Shown: positions 21,421-30,050 of the stretch, piece by piece
Layout of the letters: each line of letters opens with the position of its first letter
Position numbering within the stretch: position 1 is the first letter of the stretch
The notes under the pieces: generated by a model
Told to the model about the DNA's origin: nothing
Seen by the model: only the letters and a program-made list of their open reading frames with translations
The model's database searches: none
Assembly: GCA_020912385.1 (NCBI GenBank)
Contig: CP087206.1
Span: 1,116,001 to 1,180,000, forward strand
DNA: 64,000 nt
Reading direction: 5' to 3'
Origin: Neofusicoccum parvum
Taxonomy: Eukaryota > Ascomycota > Dothideomycetes > Botryosphaeriales > Botryosphaeriaceae
Made by a program: the position numbers and the translations under genes

Positions 21421-21553
21421 TGTTGTGGAAAGCAAGGTGGCGGTTTAACTGCGCCAGACCTGACTCATTGGGGTCCTGTAGATTCTGTGACAATTATATT
21501 CTTCCATGTTACGCTGCGTAGAGGACTGGGTGAAAGACCTCGTTAACTAGCAC
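21421..21553 (-). repeat. 5' flank shared with the first tRNA-Ile gene (copy 2)
   Basis: Reverse complement aligns with 11799-11958, as described for copy 1. The block GGTCTGGCGCAGTTAAAC sits 25-45 nt upstream of the tRNA and an ATATAAT block lies further upstream. Conservation of these spaced blocks may reflect recent duplication, an upstream promoter function, or both. Confidence 0.72.
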
Positions 21554-21559
21554 GACCTG

Positions 21560-22020
21560 TGTAGAACAAATAGAAGACTACAAACACTATATATGCTGTA
21601 AATTATTAACGATACGAGCCCTAAGTATTAAAGACCAAAAAATTCTAGTCTTATAAAAAGAATGAGCGCGGCCACTGCTTAAAACCCGCACTGGAAATAG
21701 AATTTCTGTCTTTATCGAGCACATTGTGAGTGTAAAGGGAAACCCATCTTTGAAGTCTCTTAATCTTAGATACCACACATGGACGAAGCAGGTAAAAGGG
21801 CCTGAGCGTATAAAGAAGATAAGAACGTCTCGAGGTCTCATCTAACACCTTGTAAAAAGTAATACAACCGTATATCTCCGTAAGATCGTAGAAACCAAGC
21901 CCGGAAGACCAAAGAATAGTAGAAAACCTAGCCAGCCGTAACCGATAGTCGTTAGAAACGGAAAATATGAAACAAGGGCGTTTTCTTATGCCCCTCATAA
22001 CTTTTTTGTTCTTTTTGCAC
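21560..22020. other. AT-rich island beside tRNA-Ile; possible degenerate mobile element
   Basis: The base composition drops clearly below the GC-rich surroundings and TpA steps are frequent, as in RIP-mutated repeats. A minus-strand frame (21651-22094) is open for 147 codons but matches nothing I recognise. The island starts about 140 nt upstream of a tRNA gene, a usual landing zone for retroelements that target pol III genes. No terminal repeats or element proteins could be identified. Confidence 0.35.
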
Positions 22021-22109
22021 CATCTGTGTGTCCGTACTCTTTCTGTCTTGCTAACCCATGCCCAAACCAATTCAACACCCTGCCTGCCCTTCATATCCTC
22101 GACACCCTG

Positions 22110-24572
22110 CTACTGCAACGCCTTCAACGCTGCCACCCCCTCACTCAAAATCACCGTATTTCCCTCCCCCTTCAACACATCCCTCAGCACCTCGGGTCCA
22201 CCCTCCTCCAACACCTTCTTCCTCGCCTTCTCCCCAACCGCGCCCTCCGCCAGCACGAGGTTCTTGATGCACACGACGCCGCGGTGGCGCAGCTCTTCAG
22301 AACCCGCGTCGGACGCGAGGGCGAGCAGGATCTCGACGCCTCGGTCGCGCGAGGCGACGGCGTCGACAACTGCATCGGAGCACTCGGTCAGCATGGCGAG
22401 AGCGCCTCCGGCAGCGCGGCGTGTGGCCAGGTCCTCGACGTCGGCGAGCGCGAGCAGGACGTGCAGGCGTTGTGATGCCTGCGGCGAACCGTCTGCGAAG
22501 AGCAGCACGCCGCGCGGCGCTGCCATCAGGTTGCACACCAGTTCGACGGCGGCGCGCTGCACAAGAGGGTTGTTGGCGAGCAGCAGATCCTCGACGCGCG
22601 TCCAGGCTTGCTTGATGATGCTTTCGCGGGCGTCGTCGTCGGTTGAGGCGAGGTTGGTGAGGGCGAGGAGAGACTCGAAGACTGGGAGGAGGTCGCGCTG
22701 CTCGGTGTTGGGGTCGTCTTCCAGGAGCTGGACCAGCGGTCGGATAGCTGAGGTGATTGGAAGGGCGCTAGAGGCGGCGAAGACGTGGTTGGGGTTGACG
22801 GAGATGAGGATGCGCGCTAGGGCGTGTGCGGCTATGCGGGCATTCCCTTGGCAGTAGGACGATTGTGTGTGGATCGCTGTCTTGCTGACGCTCTCGGTGA
22901 CATGGATCAGGGCCTTGATGGCTCCCTGCTGCGCCATGGTACCTCTGTGTTTCTGCTCCTTGGACAGGTTAAGGAATATCTGGAGGACTTGGGACAAGAC
23001 GCTTGGCGAAGACCTTTTACACTCCATAATCAAGAGAGGTACCACACCGGCTTGCAATACTCTACTGCAACGAATCGTCACATGGGTGTCGTTGTCCAAT
23101 GGATCCTCAGGAGCAGGCTTCTTGGTGTTTGCGTAGGCTTTGAGCTGGGAAATCCTTTTCTGCTCGTCGGTTCGAACCGGGCGATAGGTTGTGAGGTTGC
23201 TGAAGATGGTGATACCACCAAAGATCAGCGGCTTGGGAACTCCCTTGCCGCTCATGACCTTGACAAGCTCCCGCAATAACGTCTTGTCTCGTGCCAGTTC
23301 CTCCTTGACTCTCGGCTTAAGCGACGAGTAAGCCAGGCCTTCAACCGATTCTTGCTTGATGGTGTTGTCAGAGTCGAGGACCACCTTTTTAAATCTGGAA
23401 ACCAACTCGTCTTGGTGCTCGTCTTCTGATGCCGATGTCATTGCGCTGTCATCACCAACTGGCGTGTCGTGAGTTTTGACGAGAATGAGCGCGGCCTTGT
23501 TTGCTCGCTGCTTGTTCGAGCTAGTCCTGGAGAGGTCCTCGAGCCAGTCTTTGCAGTGCTTGTTGATGGCTTCACGGCAATGCTTGTCGATGCAAGCCGC
23601 ACTCAGCAATTCCAAAGCAGCCTCCTCGAGTCTTTGGCTTCCGCGGGTGATGATTGTATCCACAAAGGTCTCCATAAAGCCCTGCGTCAAGAACAGAGCC
23701 GAAGCTTGGGTCGGGGCAATGGGGAAGATGGCAGCGGCAGCAGAGTAGGCCTGGATCAGGCCATCCGTAGTGGGCTGGGCGACCTTGTGCGTCACATAGC
23801 GGGTGATCAGCTTCTGCGAGTTGTCTGGTGAGAGCTCCAGCAGCTTGGCGGTGGCCAGCGTGGCCTGACTTCGCAGAGACACCGGCAGGCGGATGTCCAG
23901 GGACGACAGGATGACGTCGAATCCATCGGCGTCGATGATGCCGTTGAGATGGTTTGCCTCGGCGGCCAGAGCTCTGGCAATGGCCTTCATGGCGCGCTCG
24001 GGGTGGGCCAGGCCGGCCTCCATCATCTGGGCCAGAGACAGCATGAAGATGTCTCTCAGGGCGGCGATGCGCTTCTCCTTGAAGGCCCAGGCGTTGGTGT
24101 CCAGCAGGACGGCGAACAGGCCATCGATGCTCTCGTCGCCGCGGTCGAAGAGACGCTCAAAAGTGACGTGGGGATGGTCCTTGAGGCGGGTGGCAAGGTA
24201 GTTGCGGGCGGGCAGCTGGGTCCTCAGCAAGGCGCCGGTGATGCGGTCGGCAAGGTGGTCCTCTCCAGTCAGCTCCATCAGGGTCTGCATGGCCTCGTCG
24301 GCGACGTCGCGGCTCAGCTGGGAGTTTTCGACAACGCGGACGGCCTCGGTGCCGTCGGCCTCGTTCTGGGCGCTGGCATAGCTCTTGACCAGGCGCGCGA
24401 AGGGCCCGCGGCCCTCCTCGCGCTGCAGGCGCTGCCACGCATCCTTCAGCAGCGGGCTCTCGGCGTCGAGGGCGGAGGCCTCGCGGAGCAGCTCTGCGGC
24501 GCGCTGGTAGCTGGCGCGGTCGGTCTCCTGGGCGGCCTGCTCAGCGAGCTCGACAATCTTGGAGTCGGACAT
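22110..24572 (-). CDS. CRO1: UCS-domain myosin chaperone, CRO1/She4 family
   Basis: Single-exon gene of 820 residues, from MSDSKIVELAEQAAQE to the TAG at 22110-22112. UCS proteins (fungal CRO1/She4/Rng3, animal UNC-45) bind the myosin motor and help it fold. They are needed for actin-based processes such as endocytosis, septation and, in Podospora, the change from syncytial to cellular growth. The sequence is almost wholly alpha-helical with armadillo-like repeats. The central block (for example LGALLRTQLPARNYLATRL-like helices, residues 100-300) and the C-terminal block (MAAPRGVLLFADGSPQASQ, then RLHVLLALADVEDLATRRAAGGALAMLTECSD) fit the UNC45 central and UCS regions. No TPR domain is apparent at the N terminus, as in fungal members. 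The ATG at 24572 is preferred because residues upstream of it look like random GC-rich translation. Its promoter is shared with CPD1. Confidence 0.88.
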   Translation of the reverse strand: MSDSKIVELAEQAAQETDRASYQRAAELLREASALDAESPLLKDAWQRLQREEGRGPFARLVKSYASAQNEADGTEAVRVVENSQLSRDVADEAMQTLMELTGEDHLADRITGALLRTQLPARNYLATRLKDHPHVTFERLFDRGDESIDGLFAVLLDTNAWAFKEKRIAALRDIFMLSLAQMMEAGLAHPERAMKAIARALAAEANHLNGIIDADGFDVILSSLDIRLPVSLRSQATLATAKLLELSPDNSQKLITRYVTHKVAQPTTDGLIQAYSAAAAIFPIAPTQASALFLTQGFMETFVDTIITRGSQRLEEAALELLSAACIDKHCREAINKHCKDWLEDLSRTSSNKQRANKAALILVKTHDTPVGDDSAMTSASEDEHQDELVSRFKKVVLDSDNTIKQESVEGLAYSSLKPRVKEELARDKTLLRELVKVMSGKGVPKPLIFGGITIFSNLTTYRPVRTDEQKRISQLKAYANTKKPAPEDPLDNDTHVTIRCSRVLQAGVVPLLIMECKRSSPSVLSQVLQIFLNLSKEQKHRGTMAQQGAIKALIHVTESVSKTAIHTQSSYCQGNARIAAHALARILISVNPNHVFAASSALPITSAIRPLVQLLEDDPNTEQRDLLPVFESLLALTNLASTDDDARESIIKQAWTRVEDLLLANNPLVQRAAVELVCNLMAAPRGVLLFADGSPQASQRLHVLLALADVEDLATRRAAGGALAMLTECSDAVVDAVASRDRGVEILLALASDAGSEELRHRGVVCIKNLVLAEGAVGEKARKKVLEEGGPEVLRDVLKGEGNTVILSEGVAALKALQ

Positions 24573-24959
24573 GGCAGGATGCGGGACGCGGGCACCGCAT
24601 CGGGTCCGGGGCGGGTTCTGGCAGAATTGCGCGGGCGGCGGCAGATGCACTCTGGGGGTGCGGGTGCGTGTGGGCGACGAGAGCGACGGGGTTGCGTGGA
24701 GGGCCGCTCGACGCCGGCCTTGTCCTGTCACACGCTTCGCCCGTGGCACGCGCTCGCGCATGCGCATGTGCTCGCGGCGGCGGCGGCAGCGGGTCGTCGC
24801 GTCTTTGCGCTGCCTGCCCCTCGCCGCTGCCCCTCCAACACACGACGTCACCCCAACGGCCGGGAGCTGCTCGCGCCGCGCTGCTGCTGCCAGCCCCTCC
24901 ACGTCCACGACGACCCCAGAGCACGCAGGACCGAGCCGCCGCGCAGTCGCCGACGCACA
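24573..24959. promoter_or_regulatory. Shared divergent promoter of CRO1 and CPD1
   Basis: Only 387 bp separate the two start codons, which point away from each other. The region is GC-rich without a clear TATA box. Both 5' UTRs must fit in this space, so the two genes probably share regulatory sequence. That is inference from the geometry. Confidence 0.6.
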
Positions 24960-25746
24960 ATGCCTGGTATGTCTCGCGCGCGTCCGCAAGGGCGGCGAAC
25001 CGCACCCCTGCGTCGCATCTCTGCAGCAGTCACCAGAGATCACCCCAGCAGCCTCCTCACGCACCGCAGGTTTCTCGCTCTGGCTGGTCCCCCCGGACTC
25101 GTCGCCCGTCTACCGCGCTCTCTCCGCCCTGATCGCCGACACCCTCCCCGCCCAGTTCCCCGCCGCATCCCCGCCCAGCTTCGTCCCGCACGTGACCCTC
25201 ACCTCCGACGTCCCCTCCGCCACCTTCACGACCTCGTCCGACGAGGCTCAGCAGAAGCGCGATGCCCGCGCCTGGCTGGACTCGCTCGGCCCGTTGTTGC
25301 CGGCCAGCCACGACGTGCGCGTTCGCTTCGAGGCGCTGGATGTGGGCGAGCGCTTTGTGCAGAAGCTAACGCTGCGCGTGCGTAAAGAGGGTGGCCTTGC
25401 ACAGCTCGCTCGAGTCTCCCGCCTGCAGGGAGTCTTGGGAGGCGCGGATGCTGATGTTGCCGAGAGCTGGCTTGAGCAGAGCTACAGGCCTCACTGCAGT
25501 CTCGTCTAGTATGTGTGTTTCGTTTCTTGCGTTCCCTGCTTTGCTAAAGCCGCCGGCAGCGGGGATATGCCCATCCCAGACGAGAAGAAAGCCGAGCTGC
25601 GGCGCCTAATAGAAAACGCTAAGGTAAGCGTCGATGGTGAAGGTGATCCCGGGGCTGTTGATGGTTGGGAGGGCGGTACTGTGTGGCTGGTGCCTACATT
25701 TAAAAAGATCCCCGAGTGGGAGCCGTGGGTGGAAAAAGCCCTATAA
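24960..25746 (+). CDS. CPD1: 2',3'-cyclic-nucleotide 3'-phosphodiesterase (CPDase)
   Basis: Three exons, 24960-24966, 25070-25508 and 25560-25746, give 210 residues. The first exon is just 7 nt (ATGCCTG); the 103-nt intron then opens the frame MPGFSLWLVPPDSSPVY. It belongs to the 2H phosphoesterase superfamily, with the catalytic pair HVTL (H43) and HCSL (H144). Yeast Cpd1 hydrolyses ADP-ribose 1'',2''-cyclic phosphate, a product of the last step of tRNA splicing, and other 2',3'-cyclic nucleotides. The C-terminal block GGTVWLVPTFKKIPEW is also typical of fungal CPDases. The length is close to yeast Cpd1 (239 aa). No in-frame ATG exists near the start of exon 2, which supports the tiny first exon. 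Confidence 0.87.
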
Positions 25747-26710
25747 GCCCGGGTCTACCTACATCAGGCCCTCAGGTGTCCACATGGCCAGACGTCTCAA
25801 CGGGATGCCGGCGGAAAGCCGCGCGTGTCAGGATGTCCTTCATGCCCAAGTCAAGAACATTCTGATTTGCAGACCCGGCTGGATCAGGAAGGTGGCAGCA
25901 GTAGCGGCAACTAATAGCAATGGCGGCAACTAATAGCAATGGCAGCAACAAGAACAGTGACCAGAACACGGACCAAGATAGACGCGAGAACAGCAGCCCA
26001 AGAGGACTAGCGCGGTGACCGAGCACACAGCTAACAGCCAAATTCTTCTTGCCTTTTCTCGCTCAGAGCTCTCCCTATACTGCATAGGCAAGCGTCAAAT
26101 GAGTCCATCTTTTCTACTTCATCATTCATGATAATATAAGAGTTCCTGCCGCCGGTGGGCCGCCATTTTCGAGGGAGGCACGCGCAGACACACCCAGAAG
26201 CACGACTCGTGAAGCTCTGTCGCCGCTGTGCTCGCATGCAGCAACTGCGTACTTTTGAAAAGCCCAACGCCGCATGCGCATCCACCAACATCCGGTGTTT
26301 GCCGATGAAGTGGGACTAGCAGTTGTGTGCTCAATGCCCTATTGGAGGCTATTCAGCAATTAAACTTTTCGAAGCACAGGTCCTATGGGGCCGCCTCACA
26401 TGCCAGTCCGACAGATGTAATTGAGGCATAGCAGGATACGAGAGCCTTTGTACCACGATTCATGTACATGGGATAGGAATCGCGCAGCGAATTTTCCTGT
26501 CTCTCTCGAGCGGATCAGAAGCCATGTTCTCTTCAACTGGTCTGAACAGCTTATATTCTTCTAGATGAACGTCTTTGCTTCTTCGCCTGTTGCTTGCACC
26601 CCTACCTACACTTCACAATTGCGTGTCCGGCTATTCTGCAGCATAGGTATTCTCCTTCCTGCGTTCGGGGAGCAAAGCCAATCCAAAGTCAAGGACGATA
26701 TTGAGCAAGG
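25747..26710. other. Intergenic between CPD1 and the 2EXR gene; no gene seen
   Basis: About 1 kb without a supported gene. It contains a short tandem repeat (next entry). The part before 26711 is the promoter and leader of the next gene. Confidence 0.55.
25904..25950. repeat. 19-bp tandem repeat, about 2.5 copies
   Basis: Two exact copies of GCGGCAACTAATAGCAATG (25904-25922 and 25923-25941) are followed by a partial third. It is a minisatellite seed with no visible function. Confidence 0.8.
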
Positions 26711-27669
26711 ATGTCGCAAGTAAGAAACCAATTCACTACAGCACTTTTCCATCAACCCTGGCTTACCAGCATGACACTATCTGATCAAGACGTCTAACAA
26801 CTTCCCAGGTACTGTCCTTACAGCTCCAAGAGTACGCCACCGCCGAGCCCACCGCCACCACCACGCCCCAGCCATTCCGCTTCCTAAGCTTCCCCAAAGA
26901 CGTGCGCAGCGAAATCTACAACGCGGCCCTGGTCGGCCACGACTCCCGCCGCCGCAACTACATCCGCATCACCACCCTCGAGCCCGCCACGATCGGGCCG
27001 CGCGCGCCCCCACGGGTGGCCCGCAGGAAGAAGCCCGGCGCCGCGCCGCTCGCGGCCGCGCTGCTCCGCACGTCGCGCGAGGTGCACGGCGAGGCGGCCC
27101 CGCACCTGTACCGCGAGAACGTCTTCGCCTTCCGGGACGCGGCCGCGCTGGGCCGCTTCCGCCGCACCATCGGCGCCGCCAACGCCCGCTGGCTGCGCGC
27201 CGTCGCCTTCTCCAACCTGGGCGGCCTGGCCGGCTTCGCCGAGCGCGCCCGCTGCGCCGCCGACCCGCGCCTGCTGGCCGGCTGCGACGACGCGCGTGCC
27301 GCCGCCTTCGCCGGCATGGGCGGGCTCGACAGGGTGGAGCTGCGGTGGGTGCCCTGGGGAAACGACCTGACGCCTGATCTGGCGGCGCACTGCCTTTTCT
27401 TTTGCGCCAGGGGCTGGGTTGACGCGGTGGGCCGGGAGACTGGCGATGTGTTCGCTGCGGTCGAGCGTGTGTTTGTCCAGCCCACGGCTGAGCTGGTGGG
27501 CACGGGCTTCCTGGGTGAGATGAAGCTATGTTTGAGAAGGCTTATAGAGAGCACCGGTGGCGGTCATACTGCGGCCGTCGACGAAGAGATCGATGAAGTA
27601 TGCGACGAAAGTGATTGTGATGCTGAAGGAAGCATGATATACATATACATGCGTCCTGATTTAGAATAA
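26711..27669 (+). CDS. 2EXR/F-box-like hypothetical protein
   Basis: Two exons, 26711-26719 and 26809-27669, give 289 residues. The first exon encodes only M-S-Q. The 89-nt intron has donor GTAAGA, branch TCTAAC and acceptor CCCAG. The protein shows FRFLSFPKDVRSEIYNAAL (about residues 23-41) and LLRTSREVHGEAAPHLYREN further on. This is the two-part pattern of the large fungal 2EXR family, which resembles F-box proteins: a leader like LPxEIRxxIY and then a block LLxTSRxIxxEAxxxLY. No biochemical role is established for the family. The central part is very Ala/Arg-rich with strong GC bias. The start is inferred from the splice sites; a later ATG would cut off the leader motif. Confidence 0.72.
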
Positions 27670-27875
27670 AGCCTCAAAAAACCCCCTTTGTACCATAGAG
27701 CACTTCTCTAATCAAATCCAGTAGTATCATTGACCATTAATCCATTTTCTGTCATAAACTTTCCTAGACATACAAGACACCACCAGAAAGATTCCCCGAG
27801 ATCAGCCCAACCCACCAGGAAATAATTTTTTGTCCACTGAATTGCACACATTCAACATCCCAATGCAAGACCAGT

Positions 27876-29368
27876 CTAGTTGAGAGGCTTGACGAGGTCC
27901 TCGCCAGCCTCGGCCTTCTTGTTACCGTACTTCTTCAAACGGATGGCCATGACGCTGATGAAGCCAGTGGTGTCGCTGGGCTCGAAGTCGCCAATCTCGT
28001 CCATGCTGCTCTCGCTCATGTCGTACAGCTTCTCAGTGTCGGACCAGCGACCCAGGACGCTGAAGGAACCCTTGTAGGCACGGCAGCGGACCTGGCCGTT
28101 AACGTGCTTCTGGGAGGAGACGATCGAGTCCTCGAGGAACTCACGCTCGGGGGAGAAGTAGAGGCCGTTGTAGAGGATCTGCGAGTGATTATGATCAGCT
28201 CACGAAGCGGGATTTAAAAGCTCCACACGAATTGTCTTACCTTGGCGTAGTTGAAGGTGACGAACTGGTCACGGAGGGCGCGGACCTCCCTGTCCATAAC
28301 GAGACCCTCAAGATCAACGTGCGCCGCCCTCAGCATGGTGAGACCGGGAGTCTCGTAGCAGCCACGGGACTTCAGACCGATGAACCTGTTCTCGACAATG
28401 TCGATCCTGCCGACACCGTGCTTCCTGGCAATGGCGTTCGCCGTGAGGAAAAGCTCGACCGAGTCGGTAACGGTGGTCTCCTTGCCGTCCTTCTTGTAGA
28501 CCAGCTTCTTGGGCAGACCCTTCTCGAAGAAGAGGGTGAAATCCTCAGGAGCCTCAGGGGCCTTGGTGGGGTCGGCAGTGAGCTTCCACATGTCCTCCGG
28601 GGGAGTGGTGTTGGGGTCCTCGAGGATACCGGCCTCGTACGAGCAGTGGGCCAGGTTCTCGTCCATGCTCCAGGGCTTGGACTTGGTGCTGGTGACGGGG
28701 ATGCCCTTGGCGGCGGCGTAGTCGAGCAGATCATTGCGGCCGGCAAAGCGCTTGTAGAAGACCGGGTCACGCCACGGGGCAATGACCTTGATGGTGGGCT
28801 GGAGAGCGTAGAAGGCGAGCTCGAAGCGGACCTGGTCGTTGCCCTTGCCGGTGCAGCCGTGCGAAACGGCGAAGCAGCCCTCCTTCTGAGCGACGGCGAT
28901 CTGGGCACGGGCAATGACCGGGCGGGCGAGAGAGGTGCCTAGCAGGTAGACGTTCTCGTAGATGGCGTTGGCCTGGATGGCCGGGAAGCAGAGAGCCTCG
29001 ACGAACTCGCGGCGGAGGTCCTCGACGTAGCACGCAGAAGCACCAATCTGCTTCGCCTTGGCCTTAGCAGCCTCGAAGTCCTCCTCCTGGCCAACATCGG
29101 CCACTGGGTGGTGTTAGCGGTATGCGGGGATTGGCTCGACTTGGAGCAGCTCACTGAAGCAAACGACCTCATAGCCCTGCAGCAACGGTCAGCAAATGCC
29201 AGGCAAAGCGGAAGGATACGCTTACCTCCTCGAGCAGGTAGGCCAGAATGCAGCTGGTGTCCAGGCCACCGCTGTAGGCAAGACAGACCTGTGTTGACAG
29301 TCAGGACAAGCTCAATGAGTCAACCCCACGGCCAGGACGCGCGCGCTCATTACCTTTCCCTTGGCCAT
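27876..29368 (-). CDS. ARG1: Argininosuccinate synthase
   Basis: Five exons on the minus strand: 29354-29368, 29226-29288, 29155-29176, 28241-29103 and 27876-28178, 421 residues. It joins citrulline and aspartate with ATP to make argininosuccinate, the penultimate step of arginine synthesis in the cytosol. Residues 1-17 read MAKGKVCLAYSGGLDTS, with the N-type ATP pyrophosphatase loop SGGLDTS. Further family blocks are CFMADVGQEEDF, SHGCTGKGNDQVRFE, KPWSMDENL and VENRFIGLKSRGCYETPG. The length matches the family (about 410-420). All four introns are 49-65 nt and the three small 5' exons total 100 nt. A perfect general-control element lies inside intron 1. The 3' end faces the 2EXR gene with about 206 nt between stops. 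Confidence 0.97.
29316..29322 (-). promoter_or_regulatory. TGACTCA general amino-acid control element in ARG1 intron 1
   Basis: The minus strand reads TGACTCA within the first intron (29289-29353) of ARG1, about 46 nt after the start codon. This is the exact palindromic site bound by Gcn4/CPC1/CpcA, which activates arginine genes upon amino-acid starvation. A weaker TGACTC core lies upstream of the gene near 29739-29744. Binding is inferred only. Confidence 0.4.
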
Positions 29369-30050
29369 TGCGAGTGTGTGTGGAGTGGTGGGACGTAGGA
29401 TGGAGAAGCTCAAGAACGAGGCGGCGGAGGCGGCAACAGCAGGGGCTAGTTGCTCTGGGGGATGGTGGTAAGGTGAGGTGGAATGGTGTTGGGCGGCGTT
29501 GGGAGCTGGAAATTTCGCAGCTGTTATCGCGGGCGCAGATCGGCGGGACCTGAGTGACCTCACCGCCTTCGGCCTGAGCAGCATTCCCCGCGCATCTGAG
29601 CGCTCCGGCACCGCACGACTTCCTACTGGCTGGCGCCCCGAAAGAAATTTTCGGCGTGCAGCGCCGCCCCAGCGTGTCCCCGTCAAACGGCGCATGCAAA
29701 GCGTGATCTAGGCCGCTTCGAGCCGCAGTCCACGCCCTTCGAGTCACACTCCACATCCTATCAAGATTGTTCCCGTTCGAGTGTGCACATTGAATTACAG
29801 TACAATATCTACTCCATGCGACTCGCGCCGTGCTGGAAACCCGTCCAAGATACTCCTCGCTGATGCAAACATCGTATATGCAAAAGAACAGAAACCGCTA
29901 TGTGTATGATATCAATTGTACTCCGCTTTTGTTTTTGTGTTGGAAAGGGAAAATCTAGGGAACAATGAACGGCCTGTAGTGGTCCACGCGTATTATGCCG
30001 AACGACGGTGCTCCTTGAGAGAAAGAGTTGTAGGGGGTTATCAATTCCAG
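29369..30050. other. Intergenic, ARG1 promoter and SSK2 3' region
   Basis: About 0.7 kb with the ARG1 promoter and the 3' UTR of SSK2. No gene seen. Confidence 0.6.

Noticed and set aside
23949..25385. 478-codon open frame on the plus strand antisense to CRO1
   Set aside because: It mirrors the coding frame of CRO1, has no motif and no ATG in good context. High GC at third codon positions keeps antisense frames open.
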